A stretch of 64,000 nt of DNA from Micromonospora phaseoli (GTDB lineage Bacteria > Actinomycetota > Actinomycetes > Mycobacteriales > Micromonosporaceae): the NCBI RefSeq assembly GCF_900109115.1, contig NZ_FNYV01000011.1, forward strand, positions 62,001 to 126,000, written 5' to 3'. Below, in pieces: positions 17,220-25,609 of this stretch. Under the pieces are notes generated by a model. It searched no databases, had not been told where the DNA came from, and saw only the letters and a list, made by a program, of their open reading frames with translations. Position 1 is the stretch's first letter; every line of letters starts with the position of its first letter. The translations under genes and the position numbers were made by a program.

Positions 17220-18074
17220 TCAGACGACGGCGCCGTCGTCGGGATCGCGGTCGTCGGTGTCGCCGGGACGCAGCCGCCAGACCAGCGTGACGAAGCCGGC
17301 GAGGATGCCGGTGAAGCCGAGCAGCGTCACGATGCTCTGGTCGGCGGGGAGCAGGTCGGGAAAGAGGAACAGCACGAAGCCGAGCACCACGGCGAGCACG
17401 CCGGCCACCGCGTACTTCGACACCCGGGGCAGTGGCGGAGGGGGCGGCGGCACGTAGCGTTCGTTGTCGTCCGGATCGTCGGGCAGGTCCGTGCCGAAGG
17501 TGTCCAGGCCGTCCAGCAGCGACGGCCCGTCGCCGTCACGCGGACCACGTCCCACCGAGACGCCGGAGATGTCGGCCGCGTACGGCAGCCGGCGGACGTC
17601 GGTGGCGGTCGGTCCGACCGGCTCGTCGGTGCTGCCCGGCCGGGTGGCGGTGGCCGTGCCACCGCCATGGCCGGCCTGGTCGTCCACGTCCTCGGCGGCC
17701 GGCCACGGATGGTCGCCGGTGTTGGGCGAGGTGTGGAAGCCGGCGACGATCCGCTCCCACTCGGCGTCGATGTCCGGCTCCTCGCCGCCGCGCCCGCCGC
17801 TGCCCTCGTCGGCGAGCTGGCTGAGGTAGTCCCGGGCGGTGCTCAGATGCGAGCGGTCCACGTAGAGCCGGTCGACCGGGCGGGCCGGCACGGTGGTGGT
17901 CCGGGTGACCGGGTTGAGGTCCGCCGAGGGTTGCAGGTAGGCGGCGATCCCGCCGGCGGCCAGCACGTCGAGCAGGTGCTCCCCGACGCGCGGGTCGACA
18001 TCGCCAGCGATGGCGTACTCGCTCGCGTCGAGCCCGTTGTCCCGCCGTCCCCGGCGAGCCCCACCCGCTGACAC
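17220..18074 (-). CDS. Hypothetical membrane-anchored protein, DUF308-like C-terminus
   Basis: The 284-residue protein has an N-terminal soluble part (1-220) including a likely folded piece (GDVDPRVGEHLLDVLAAGGIAAYL). A Pro-rich spacer (VPPPPPPLPRVSK) then leads into two C-terminal membrane helices separated by a short polar turn (PDLLPADQS). The helices resemble DUF308-type repeats. GTG 18074 has GAGGAGGG about nine bases upstream. The function is unknown. Confidence 0.75.
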   Translation of the reverse strand: MSAGGARRGRRDNGLDASEYAIAGDVDPRVGEHLLDVLAAGGIAAYLQPSADLNPVTRTTTVPARPVDRLYVDRSHLSTARDYLSQLADEGSGGRGGEEPDIDAEWERIVAGFHTSPNTGDHPWPAAEDVDDQAGHGGGTATATRPGSTDEPVGPTATDVRRLPYAADISGVSVGRGPRDGDGPSLLDGLDTFGTDLPDDPDDNERYVPPPPPPLPRVSKYAVAGVLAVVLGFVLFLFPDLLPADQSIVTLLGFTGILAGFVTLVWRLRPGDTDDRDPDDGAVV

Positions 18075-18328
18075 CGGACCACCCTCCTCATCGCGCCGCC
18101 GGCGCGCCCCGCGTCCAGCCCCTCGGCGTGGCCCCGCACGCCGTGCCCTGAATCGTGACACGTCCGGGGCGGGTTCGGGGAGTGCCTTGTGGCGCGGCGT
18201 ACGGCGGTCGGTGGATCGACCACCGGTCGCGGTCGGCCTTTGTCCCTCTTGTCGCTCAGGACGCGACCGTCCGTGACAGCAACCCTCCGTGTCGGGTGCC
18301 ACCCCGCCACCGTATGCCCTGCCGAGCC

Positions 18329-18448
18329 TTTGCTCTGCTTCAACCTACGCAAGGGCGCTTGACCAGGTGCAACGAGGGCGGCGGCAACCGGGCTTCGGGC
18401 GGCATTCGATACGCAGGGTGACCGTTGCGCCGGTTGAAGCAGCGCAAG
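18329..18448. repeat. Pair of 24-bp inverted repeats in a divergent intergenic region
   Basis: The arms at 18329-18352 and 18425-18448 match at 20 of 24 positions when one is reversed, with an identical core GGTTGAAGCAG. Each arm is itself flanked by TTGCG...GCAA half-sites. They lie in the 533-bp gap (18075-18607) between the divergent hypothetical protein and acyltransferase genes. Nothing else is clear in that gap beyond the ribosome site at 18596-18601. Confidence 0.6.
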
Positions 18449-18607
18449 GGCGGAACGGGGGGAGATGCGGGCGAGGCGACCGATACCGAACGTGACGGGC
18501 GATTCGAGCTGGGCGTACGTTGCCGGGCAGGTCGGCGGTTCGTAGGCTCATGTCACGATCACCCGGCCCACAAGGTCGTGGCGACAACACCTGGGGAAGG
18601 GACGCCG

Positions 18608-19312
18608 GTGCTCTACTGGCTGCTGAAGTACGTGCTCCTCGGCCCGCTGTTGAGACTCGTCTTCCGGCCGCAGGTGGAGGGCCTGCACCATGTGCGGGCC
18701 ACCGGCCCGGTGATCCTGGCCAGCAACCACCTCTCCTTCTCCGACTCGATCTTCACGCCGTTGATCGTGCCGCGGAAGGTCACCTTCGTGGCCAAGGCGG
18801 AGTACTTCACCGGCAAGGGGATCAAGGGCTGGCTGACGAAGATGTTCTTCACCGGCACCGGCACCATCCCGGTGGACCGCTCCGGCGGCCGCGCCGCCCG
18901 CGCCGCGCTGGACACCCAGCTGAAGGTGCTGCGGGCCGGCGGCGTCGCCGGCATCTACCCGGAGGGCACCCGCTCACCCGACGGGCGGCTCTACCGGGGC
19001 AAGACGGGAGTGGCCCGGCTCGCGTTGGAGAGCGGCGCGCCGGTCGTCCCGGTGGTGATGCTCAACCTGGACGAGATCCAACCACCCGGTCAGCTCATCC
19101 CGAAGATCGAGCGGGTCCGGATCCGCTTCGGGCCGCCACTGGACTTCTCCCGGTACGCGGGGCTCTCCGGCGACCGGTTCGTCGAGCGCGCCGTCACCGA
19201 CGAGATCATGTACGAGCTGATGGAGCTCTCCGGCCGCGAGTACGTCGACGTCTACGCGCAGAAGCTCAAGACCCTGCCCACCCCGGCACCCGGCGCGCCC
19301 GTCGCGGCCTGA
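18608..19312 (+). CDS. 1-acyl-sn-glycerol-3-phosphate acyltransferase (PlsC family)
   Basis: The 234-residue acyltransferase has catalytic NHLSFSD (HX4D), the FTGTGTIPVDR acceptor-site motif, and the YPEGTRSPDG and VPVVMLNL motifs. It has an N-terminal hydrophobic segment (LLKYVLLGPLLRLVF) and would act at the inner membrane in phosphatidic acid synthesis. GTG 18608 follows GGGAAGGG by about seven bases; in-frame ORF upstream to 18425 is rejected for lack of family similarity. It is a homologue of mycobacterial Rv2182c. Confidence 0.9.
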   Translation: MLYWLLKYVLLGPLLRLVFRPQVEGLHHVRATGPVILASNHLSFSDSIFTPLIVPRKVTFVAKAEYFTGKGIKGWLTKMFFTGTGTIPVDRSGGRAARAALDTQLKVLRAGGVAGIYPEGTRSPDGRLYRGKTGVARLALESGAPVVPVVMLNLDEIQPPGQLIPKIERVRIRFGPPLDFSRYAGLSGDRFVERAVTDEIMYELMELSGREYVDVYAQKLKTLPTPAPGAPVAA

Positions 19313-19327
19313 ACCCGGTCGGTGCGG

Positions 19328-22300
19328 TCAGGAGGCCAGCGTCTGTGCCTCTTCGGTGGGCGGGTGGGCCAGGGTGAGCAGGCCCGGCGCGCCGTTGCGG
19401 TGGGCGAAGGCGCGCAGCTCGACCAGCAGCGCAGCGGCCGCCGCCCGGTCGCCGGCCGACTCCAGTTCCCGGACCGCGAAGGTCAGCGCCAGCATCCGGT
19501 CGGTGACGTCGGGGATCCCGGCGTAGATCTCGGCGGCGGCAAGGTGCAGCTCGGCGGCGTGCCGGTGGTCGCCGTCGGCGCCGGCCAGCGCGCCGGTCAC
19601 GGTCCGCAACGCCGCCTCCGACCAGGGCGTACGGTGCCCGACCTGGTCGAGCATGGTGCGTACCCGGGCGGCGGGCTTGCGCCCGGCGAGGGTGGCCGCC
19701 CAGCCGGCCGCGGCGATCCACTCGCCACTGGCCAGGGCCGGCACCGCCATCCACGCCTCGGCCAGCTCGTCGACCAGTGCGGCGGCCTCCTCGGTGCGCC
19801 CCTGCACCGCACGGCACAGCGCGCCCATGGCCAGCATCGTCCAGTGCAGCCGGTGGAAGCCGCTGCGCCGCGCGGTGTCCAACGCGGCGGCCACGTCGTC
19901 GCGTGGGGGAGCGGGGCTGGTCGGAGCCGCGCCCGGTTTCCCGGCGGCACCGTCCGGTCCGAAGCCCGGGTCGGTGCCGCCGGCGGGCGGGCCGGCGGCC
20001 GGCGGCACCGGCTGGCCACACAACACCAGCAGGCAGGACCGCAGGCCGCGGATCTGCATGTCCCAGCTGCCGGTCGGGGTGTCCACGAACGCCTCGGCGG
20101 CGGCGAGCAACCGGCCGAAGTCCCCCTCGAACCAGGCCCGCATCGCCTCGACGGAGTAGCTGGTGGTCAACGTCTGCCCGCTCGCGGTGCGGGCTGGTGC
20201 CGCCGTGAGCAGGGCGTCGGACCGTAGCCAGTCGCCTTCCTCCCGCACCGCGTAGGCGAGGTTCTGGGTGGCACGGGGCAGCGCGAGCAGCTGACCGGCC
20301 CGGGTGAACTCGACGATGGCGTACAGCTCGTCCAGCCCGGCCCGGTCGCCGGCCTGGTAGCGGGCGGTGGCCGCGGTGATCCGGGCGTTGGTGCGGGTCT
20401 CGGTCAATCCCAGCCGTTCGCCGATCTCCGCCGCCGTGTCGGCCGCCGCCACCGCCGGATCCCGCTCGTAGTTGAGCATGTGCAGCCGGCCCAGCTCGGC
20501 GAAGGCGTCGGCCTTCTGCGCGCTGTCCGGTAGCGGGTCGAACAGCCGTACCGCCCGGTCCAGGCAGGCCAGTGCGGCCTGCCGGTCGGCCCGCAGCCAG
20601 GCCGCCTGGCCGAGCAGCGTCCAGGCCCGGGCCGCGCAGGCCTCGTCGCCGTACGCCAGCAGCCGGTCGGCCAGCGCCTGCACCTGCTCCGGCCCGCCGC
20701 CGGAGAGGAAGGCGTTGCCGTCGCGGTAGAACGAGATTTCGGTGCTGAGCAGCTCCAGTTGCAGCCGGCCCACCGGGTCGGAGTCATCGGCCAGACCGAG
20801 CGCCCGACCGGCGTGACTGGCCGCGGCCTCCAGCCCGTGCAGCGCGTACGCCCGGCGGGCCGCCCGGTGCAGCGCGGCCCGGGCCGGCCCGGCGTAGCGG
20901 CGGGTCTCCATGCCCAACGAGCGGGCGATCTCGTGCGCCGCCCAGCGGTGGTGGGCCAGCACCTCGGCCAGGTCGGTGTCCCGGCTCTGCGAGAGCGTGT
21001 CCAACCAGTCGGCCGTCCGTTCGTGCCGGGCCACCCGCTCGGTACGCGGCAGCCGCTGGTAGCACACGTCGCGGACCAGCACGTGCCGGAAGCGGTACTC
21101 CGGCTGACCGGCCATCGTGGAGGCGGCCTGTTCGTGGACGAAGTCCCGCTGCTCCAGCCGGCGCAGGGCGCGCTCGACGGACTCGACCGACTGCCCGACC
21201 GCGGCGGCCACCGCGCCGGGCCAGAACTGCACCCCGACCACCGCCGCGGCCAGCAGCGCCGCCCGGTCCTTGGCATCGAGGAGGTCGACCCGGTTGGCGA
21301 TGACCGCGTGCACACTCTCCGGCATCGGCAGGTCCAGGTGCTTCTCCAGCGACCAGCCGCGCCCGGACTGCCGCAGCGCACCCTGCTCGATCAGCATCCG
21401 GACGTACTCGTGGGCGTAGAGCGGGTTGCCGCCGGCGACCTCGATCAGCGGGGTCAGCAGGTCGGCGGAGAACGCGGCCTGGCCGAACATGTGCGCGTAC
21501 AGGGCGGCGATGCCGGTGTCCCGCAGCGGCGGCAGGGTGATCGTCACCGAGCCGGTGATGGTCCCCGCCCAGCTCGGATCCCGGTCGACCAGCTCGGGAC
21601 GGGCGGTGCAGAGCAGCAGGAGTGGCACGTCCCGGGCTGCCGCGCCGAGCAGCTCCACGAAACGCAGCATCGCGTCGTCGGCCCAGTGCAGGTCCTCGAA
21701 GACGAGCACGGTGGGGCGACGGGCGGCCAGCGCCAGCAGGAACCGCCGCCAGGCCGACTCCGCCTCCTCCGCGGGCAGCGGCGTGCCGGCCAGGCCGACC
21801 AGCGGGCGCAGCGCGTTGACCACCCGGGGCCGCTCGCCGATGCCGACCAGCTCGCCGACGGCCGCGGTGAGTCGCTGCGCGGCGCTGGCGGCCGGATCCG
21901 TGTCGAGGATGCCCGCCTCGGACTTCACGATGTCGGCCAGCGCGGCGTACGTGACGTTCTCGCCGAACGGTGGGCACCGGCCGATCCGCCAGGTCAGCGG
22001 CTCGTCCACCAGCCGGCCGGTGTGCCGGTGCAGCTCGCGGACCAGCCGGCTCTTGCCGATGCCGGCCCGGCCGAAGACGGTGACCACCTGGGGCCGGCGG
22101 TCGCGCAGGCTGCGGTGCAGGGCGTTGACCAGCATGCCGAGTTCGTGCTCGCGGTCGATCAGCGGGGTGGTGTCCGGCTCCCGGTCGGTGGGTTGCTGGC
22201 GTACCGCGGACAGCGCCAGCCACACCTCCGTCGGCGCTGACCGGCCGCGCAGGGTGACCGGTGGCTGCTCGTCGTACCGGATGGTGTCCCGGGTCAACGC

Positions 22301-22948
22301 GTGCGTGGCACCGTCGACCAGTACCCCGCCGGGCGGCGCCGCGGACTGCAACCGGGAGGCCGTGTTGACCACGTCACCGGCGACGATCGCCTGGCCGCCG
22401 TCGCGGGCCGCGGCCACGTCGACCAGCGCCTCCCCGGTCGCCACGCCGACCCGGAAGCGCAGCCCGTCGGTGCCGGTGGGAGTGAACCGGGTGAGCACCC
22501 GTTGCAGCTCCAGCCCGGCCCGCACGCAGCGCAGCGCGTCGGTCTCGGTGGCCACCGGCGCGCCGAACAACGCCATCACCGCGTCGCCGATGTACTTCTC
22601 CACCACCCCGCCGTACTGGCCGACCACCCGACGTGCGGCCGAGAAGAATCCGGTCTGCATGCCGCGGACCTGCTCCGGATCGGCCCGCTCCACGTACGGG
22701 GTGAAGTCGATCAGGTCGACGAAGAGCACACTGACCCGGCGGCGGTCCTCCTGGTTGATGCTCGCCGGGCGATCGGTGCCGGCCCGGGGCGAGCCGCAGG
22801 AGGTGCAGAAGGCCACGTCGGGGGCGAGTGGGCGCAGGCAGTGCGGGCAGACGGCACCGAGTTCCGCACCGCAGCCACCGCAAAAGCGGTCGCCCTCGGC
22901 GGCGGTACGTCCACAGCGGTCACACTGCGCGGCGATGTCACCCTCCAC
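19328..22948 (-). CDS. Class III nucleotidyl cyclase fused to AAA-type ATPase and TPR region
   Basis: The 1206-residue regulator has four parts. A double zinc ribbon at about 9-51 has four CxxC pairs. A class III cyclase domain (70-205) has metal ligands D78 and D122, purine-specifying K118 and D137, and transition-state N195 and R199, so the active site looks complete with adenylate-type residues. An NTPase domain has P-loop GRAGIGKS (293-300) and Walker B VLVFEDLHWAD. A long helical TPR-like C-terminus follows. Actinobacteria have many such proteins; their signals and targets are mostly unknown. GTG 22948 is the only convincing start. It is convergent with the acyltransferase gene. Confidence 0.88.
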   Translation of the reverse strand: MEGDIAAQCDRCGRTAAEGDRFCGGCGAELGAVCPHCLRPLAPDVAFCTSCGSPRAGTDRPASINQEDRRRVSVLFVDLIDFTPYVERADPEQVRGMQTGFFSAARRVVGQYGGVVEKYIGDAVMALFGAPVATETDALRCVRAGLELQRVLTRFTPTGTDGLRFRVGVATGEALVDVAAARDGGQAIVAGDVVNTASRLQSAAPPGGVLVDGATHALTRDTIRYDEQPPVTLRGRSAPTEVWLALSAVRQQPTDREPDTTPLIDREHELGMLVNALHRSLRDRRPQVVTVFGRAGIGKSRLVRELHRHTGRLVDEPLTWRIGRCPPFGENVTYAALADIVKSEAGILDTDPAASAAQRLTAAVGELVGIGERPRVVNALRPLVGLAGTPLPAEEAESAWRRFLLALAARRPTVLVFEDLHWADDAMLRFVELLGAAARDVPLLLLCTARPELVDRDPSWAGTITGSVTITLPPLRDTGIAALYAHMFGQAAFSADLLTPLIEVAGGNPLYAHEYVRMLIEQGALRQSGRGWSLEKHLDLPMPESVHAVIANRVDLLDAKDRAALLAAAVVGVQFWPGAVAAAVGQSVESVERALRRLEQRDFVHEQAASTMAGQPEYRFRHVLVRDVCYQRLPRTERVARHERTADWLDTLSQSRDTDLAEVLAHHRWAAHEIARSLGMETRRYAGPARAALHRAARRAYALHGLEAAASHAGRALGLADDSDPVGRLQLELLSTEISFYRDGNAFLSGGGPEQVQALADRLLAYGDEACAARAWTLLGQAAWLRADRQAALACLDRAVRLFDPLPDSAQKADAFAELGRLHMLNYERDPAVAAADTAAEIGERLGLTETRTNARITAATARYQAGDRAGLDELYAIVEFTRAGQLLALPRATQNLAYAVREEGDWLRSDALLTAAPARTASGQTLTTSYSVEAMRAWFEGDFGRLLAAAEAFVDTPTGSWDMQIRGLRSCLLVLCGQPVPPAAGPPAGGTDPGFGPDGAAGKPGAAPTSPAPPRDDVAAALDTARRSGFHRLHWTMLAMGALCRAVQGRTEEAAALVDELAEAWMAVPALASGEWIAAAGWAATLAGRKPAARVRTMLDQVGHRTPWSEAALRTVTGALAGADGDHRHAAELHLAAAEIYAGIPDVTDRMLALTFAVRELESAGDRAAAAALLVELRAFAHRNGAPGLLTLAHPPTEEAQTLAS

Positions 22949-23114
22949 TGGCAGGCCCCCGACGCCCGGGGGCGCAGGACCGAGTATCGCCGCCCGAGGC
23001 AGTGTCGGGTACCGGGCTGTTGGCTTGTGGACACTCAGCCGGGCAGCTCACCGCGTTCCGAACGGCTAGATTCAGGCAGCTGATTCGTCAACCGCTGATC
23101 AGGGGGACAGCTCC

Positions 23115-23324
23115 ATGGTGTACGTGATGCTGAAGAGTGACTGGACCGACGGCAACGGGATCACCCACCCCGCCGGAGACTCGGTGGACGTGGACGCCGC
23201 CACCCTCGCCCTGCTGCAGGCGCAGGGAATCGTCGGCGAGGTGCCCGGTGGTGGCAAGGACGGTACGGACTGGGCCGGGCCGGGTGGCACGGACTGGGCC
23301 GGGCCGGGCAGCACCACGCCCTGA
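23115..23324 (+). CDS. Small hypothetical protein (69 aa) with C-terminal GTDWAGPG repeats
   Basis: ATG 23115 has AGGGGGA nine bases upstream. The first 50 residues (VYVMLKSDWTDGNGITHPAG...) look like a small folded unit. The tail repeats GTDWAGPG twice, ending GSTTP. A strong terminator follows. There are no known family features, but the ribosome site, terminator and composition support a real gene. Confidence 0.7.
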   Translation: MVYVMLKSDWTDGNGITHPAGDSVDVDAATLALLQAQGIVGEVPGGGKDGTDWAGPGGTDWAGPGSTTP

Positions 23325-23335
23325 CCTGGTACGCG

Positions 23336-23377
23336 GGCGGGGCCGGGACCGAGGTCCCGGCCCCGCCGCTTCGTTTT
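23336..23377 (+). terminator. Rho-independent terminator after the 69-aa gene
   Basis: A 14-bp perfect stem (left arm 23336-23349, right arm 23354-23367, loop CGAG) is followed by CTTCGTTTTT. It lies between two convergent genes. Confidence 0.85.
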
Positions 23378-24070
23378 TCAGCGCTCGCTCATGCCCGCCC
23401 GGCGACGCAGCGCGGGCACGTCGGTGACCACGATCCTTCGGCCTTCGGTGCGCAGCCATCCCCGGTTGGCGAACGACCCGATCGCCTGGTTGACGCTCTG
23501 CCGGGAGCCGCCGGCCATCTCGGCGAGCTGGCTCTGGTTCAGCTCGATGGTGATCATCGGGGCCTGGCTCTCCCCGGCTAGCCGGACCAGCGTCTTGGCC
23601 ACCCGACCGGGCAGGTCGAGGAAGACGTGGTCGGCGTTCTGCTCGGTCAGGCGGCGGATGAGCGCGCCGAGGGACCGCATCACCGCGTCGAGGATGCGCG
23701 CGTTCGAGTGGACCAGCTCCATGAACGCCGGCCGGGACAGCGCCAGCGCGGCCGTGTCCTCGATCGCCTCGGCGGAGGTCGATCTGGTCGAGGCGTCCAG
23801 CAGGGACACCTCGCCGAGCACGTCCGGCGGCCGCATCACGGTCAGGATGGCGCGTTCACCGGTGGGCGCCGTGCGGAACACGGCAACCGCGCCCCGCCGC
23901 AGGATGATCAGCGATTCGCCCGGGTCGTTCTCCACGAACAGGAGCTGACCCTTGCGGTACGTCCGGGGTACCGCGGCGGCTACCACCCGCTGACGCACCT
24001 CCGGCTCCAGCCCGGCGAACATGTCGACACCCGTGAGCGCGTCGCCCGGCTCCGGCAGGCGCATCTCCAC
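23378..24070 (-). CDS. Crp/Fnr-family transcriptional regulator
   Basis: The 230-residue protein has an N-terminal cyclic-nucleotide-binding-type beta barrel (about 18-125: FVENDPGESLIILRRGAV, LGEVSLLD) and a C-terminal winged HTH (NQSQLAEMAGGSRQSVNQAIGSFANRGWL). There is no Fnr-type Cys cluster, so cAMP or another small effector is more likely than iron-sulfur sensing. The phosphate-pocket sequence GEVSLLDASTRST differs from E. coli Crp, so cAMP binding is not assured. GTG 24070 follows GGGGAGGGG. It is divergent from the RNase AS gene. Confidence 0.88.
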   Translation of the reverse strand: MEMRLPEPGDALTGVDMFAGLEPEVRQRVVAAAVPRTYRKGQLLFVENDPGESLIILRRGAVAVFRTAPTGERAILTVMRPPDVLGEVSLLDASTRSTSAEAIEDTAALALSRPAFMELVHSNARILDAVMRSLGALIRRLTEQNADHVFLDLPGRVAKTLVRLAGESQAPMITIELNQSQLAEMAGGSRQSVNQAIGSFANRGWLRTEGRRIVVTDVPALRRRAGMSER

Positions 24071-24332
24071 GGCCCCACCCCTCCCCGGTCAAGGACCCAA
24101 CTCGCTCACCGGGTGAGCCTGGCGGCTCCTGATGAGGTGATCTGACACCTGCTCGGCGTCCGGCAGCGGTACACATCAGATCATGACGGTCCGGTCGCTT
24201 GCTGTACACCCCTCAAATCACTTCCGTGACAGCTTCGAGCTGGGCCTGGCCCCGGTCCGGGCGGATGGAAGCGCTCCCGGCGTCCTGGCCCCGCCCGTCG
24301 GGCTCCGTCGGGCGTCGGCGAGGATGGCGGGG

Positions 24333-24830
24333 ATGTCTTACCGCTACTTCTACGACTGCGAGTTCATCGAGGACGGCCGGACCGTGGAACTGGTCTCGAT
24401 CGGCGTCGTCGACGAGTACGACCGTGAGTTCTACGCGGTCTCCACCGAGTTCGACGCCGCCCGGGCGGTGCCCTGGGTTCGCCGGCACGTGCTGGACAAG
24501 CTGCCCTCGCCGGCCGATCCGGCCTGGCGGTCCCGCGAGCGCATCCGCGACGAGCTTTACGACTTCCTCGTCGAGCCGATCCGGGAGCGGCCCGGGGAGG
24601 AGTTGGAGCTGTGGGCCTGGTACGCCGCGTACGACCACGTGGCGTTGGCGCAGCTGTGGGGTGCGATGCCGGCGCTGCCCCGGGCGATTCCCCGGTACAC
24701 CAAGGAGCTGCGGCAGTTGTGGGACGAGCGGGGTCGGCCCCGGCTGCCCAACGCCGAGGCGGCCCGGCACGACGCGTTGGTCGACGCCCGACACAACCTG
24801 GCCCGGTGGCGGGCGATCACCGGTTCGTAG
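24333..24830 (+). CDS. Polyadenylate-specific 3'-exoribonuclease AS (DEDDh)
   Basis: The 165-residue DEDDh exonuclease has metal Asp8 and Glu10 in RYFYDCEFIEDG, the third Asp in YAAYDHVAL, and the catalytic His and last Asp in ARHDALVDARHN. It matches mycobacterial RNase AS (Rv2179c, about 168 aa), which degrades adenylate-containing RNA 3' ends. ATG 24333 is preferred over 24324 because GAGG lies about ten bases upstream. The 262 bp upstream hold the divergent promoters with the Crp-like gene. Confidence 0.9.
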   Translation: MSYRYFYDCEFIEDGRTVELVSIGVVDEYDREFYAVSTEFDAARAVPWVRRHVLDKLPSPADPAWRSRERIRDELYDFLVEPIRERPGEELELWAWYAAYDHVALAQLWGAMPALPRAIPRYTKELRQLWDERGRPRLPNAEAARHDALVDARHNLARWRAITGS

Positions 24831-24910
24831 TTTCGGGCCGTTCGGCGGTTTGGCCCGTTGTGTCCTGGGCACCGGTTCGGCCGAAGGAGCCGAGGCGAGG
24901 GAGTGCCGGC

Positions 24911-25459
24911 ATGAGCCAGCGAAGTGAGCGAATCGTCGGTGCCGGCACGAGCGACGAGGCGTTGACCGTCCGGGACGCCCGGGCCCGGATCACCGAGCTG
25001 ATCCTTCTCGCGCGGACCTGCACGCTCACCACGATCTCCCTGGACGGTCGGCTGGCGGCCCGGCCGATGGTCCTGCAGCGGGTGGAGTTCGACGGGGAGC
25101 TGTGGTTCTTCGCGCACGCAGCCTCGGCGACCGTCCGGCAGCTGCGGGTCAATCCCGAGGTCGAGGTGGGCTTCCACGACCCGGATGGACAGTTCTGGGT
25201 GTCGGTCTCCGGTACTGCCCGGGACGACTGCGACCGGGCGCGGGCGCAGCGGCTGTGGCATCCGGGCCTGGCGGCCTGGTTCCCGGAGGGGGTGGAGACG
25301 CCGGGCCTGACGCTGGTCGCCGTGCACGCCACCGCCGCCCGGAGCTGGGACGCTCGCAGCGGCCGGCAGGTCGGCCTGCTCGGCCATCCCGGCCGGGCGA
25401 CCGGCGACGGCGGCCCCCCGGCGCCGGGGGAGACCCATGGCTCGGCTACTGACCGGTAG
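24911..25459 (+). CDS. Pyridoxamine 5'-phosphate oxidase-fold (flavin-binding) family protein
   Basis: The 182-residue split-barrel protein has TTISLDGRLAARPMVLQRVEFDGELWFFAHA, which resembles the FMN-binding pyridoxamine-phosphate-oxidase-like family (general stress protein 26 type), then VEVGFHDPDGQFWVSVSGTA. The substrate is unknown; F420 or FMN reductase roles occur in related groups. ATG 24911 has GAGGGAG about seven bases upstream. The first residues, MSQRSERIV, derive from the same linker repeat seen at other junctions, apparently captured in frame. The C-terminus is Gly/Pro-rich. Confidence 0.82.
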   Translation: MSQRSERIVGAGTSDEALTVRDARARITELILLARTCTLTTISLDGRLAARPMVLQRVEFDGELWFFAHAASATVRQLRVNPEVEVGFHDPDGQFWVSVSGTARDDCDRARAQRLWHPGLAAWFPEGVETPGLTLVAVHATAARSWDARSGRQVGLLGHPGRATGDGGPPAPGETHGSATDR

Positions 25460-25609
25460 CGGGGCGCGGTGTCGGGCCTGCCACGGCGGCGACTACAGTT
25501 CGTAGCGGACGGCCCGCCCCGGGCCGGCAACGGTGCCGAGGTCTGACCTGACACATATCCTGGGGCTTGATCGGGCTTGACCAGAGCTCCCCAGGAGGAT
25601 GAGCAGATC

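Noticed and set aside
18425-18607. N-terminal extension of the PlsC-type acyltransferase
   Set aside because: It spans one arm of the inverted repeat and lacks family similarity; GTG 18608 has a good ribosome site.
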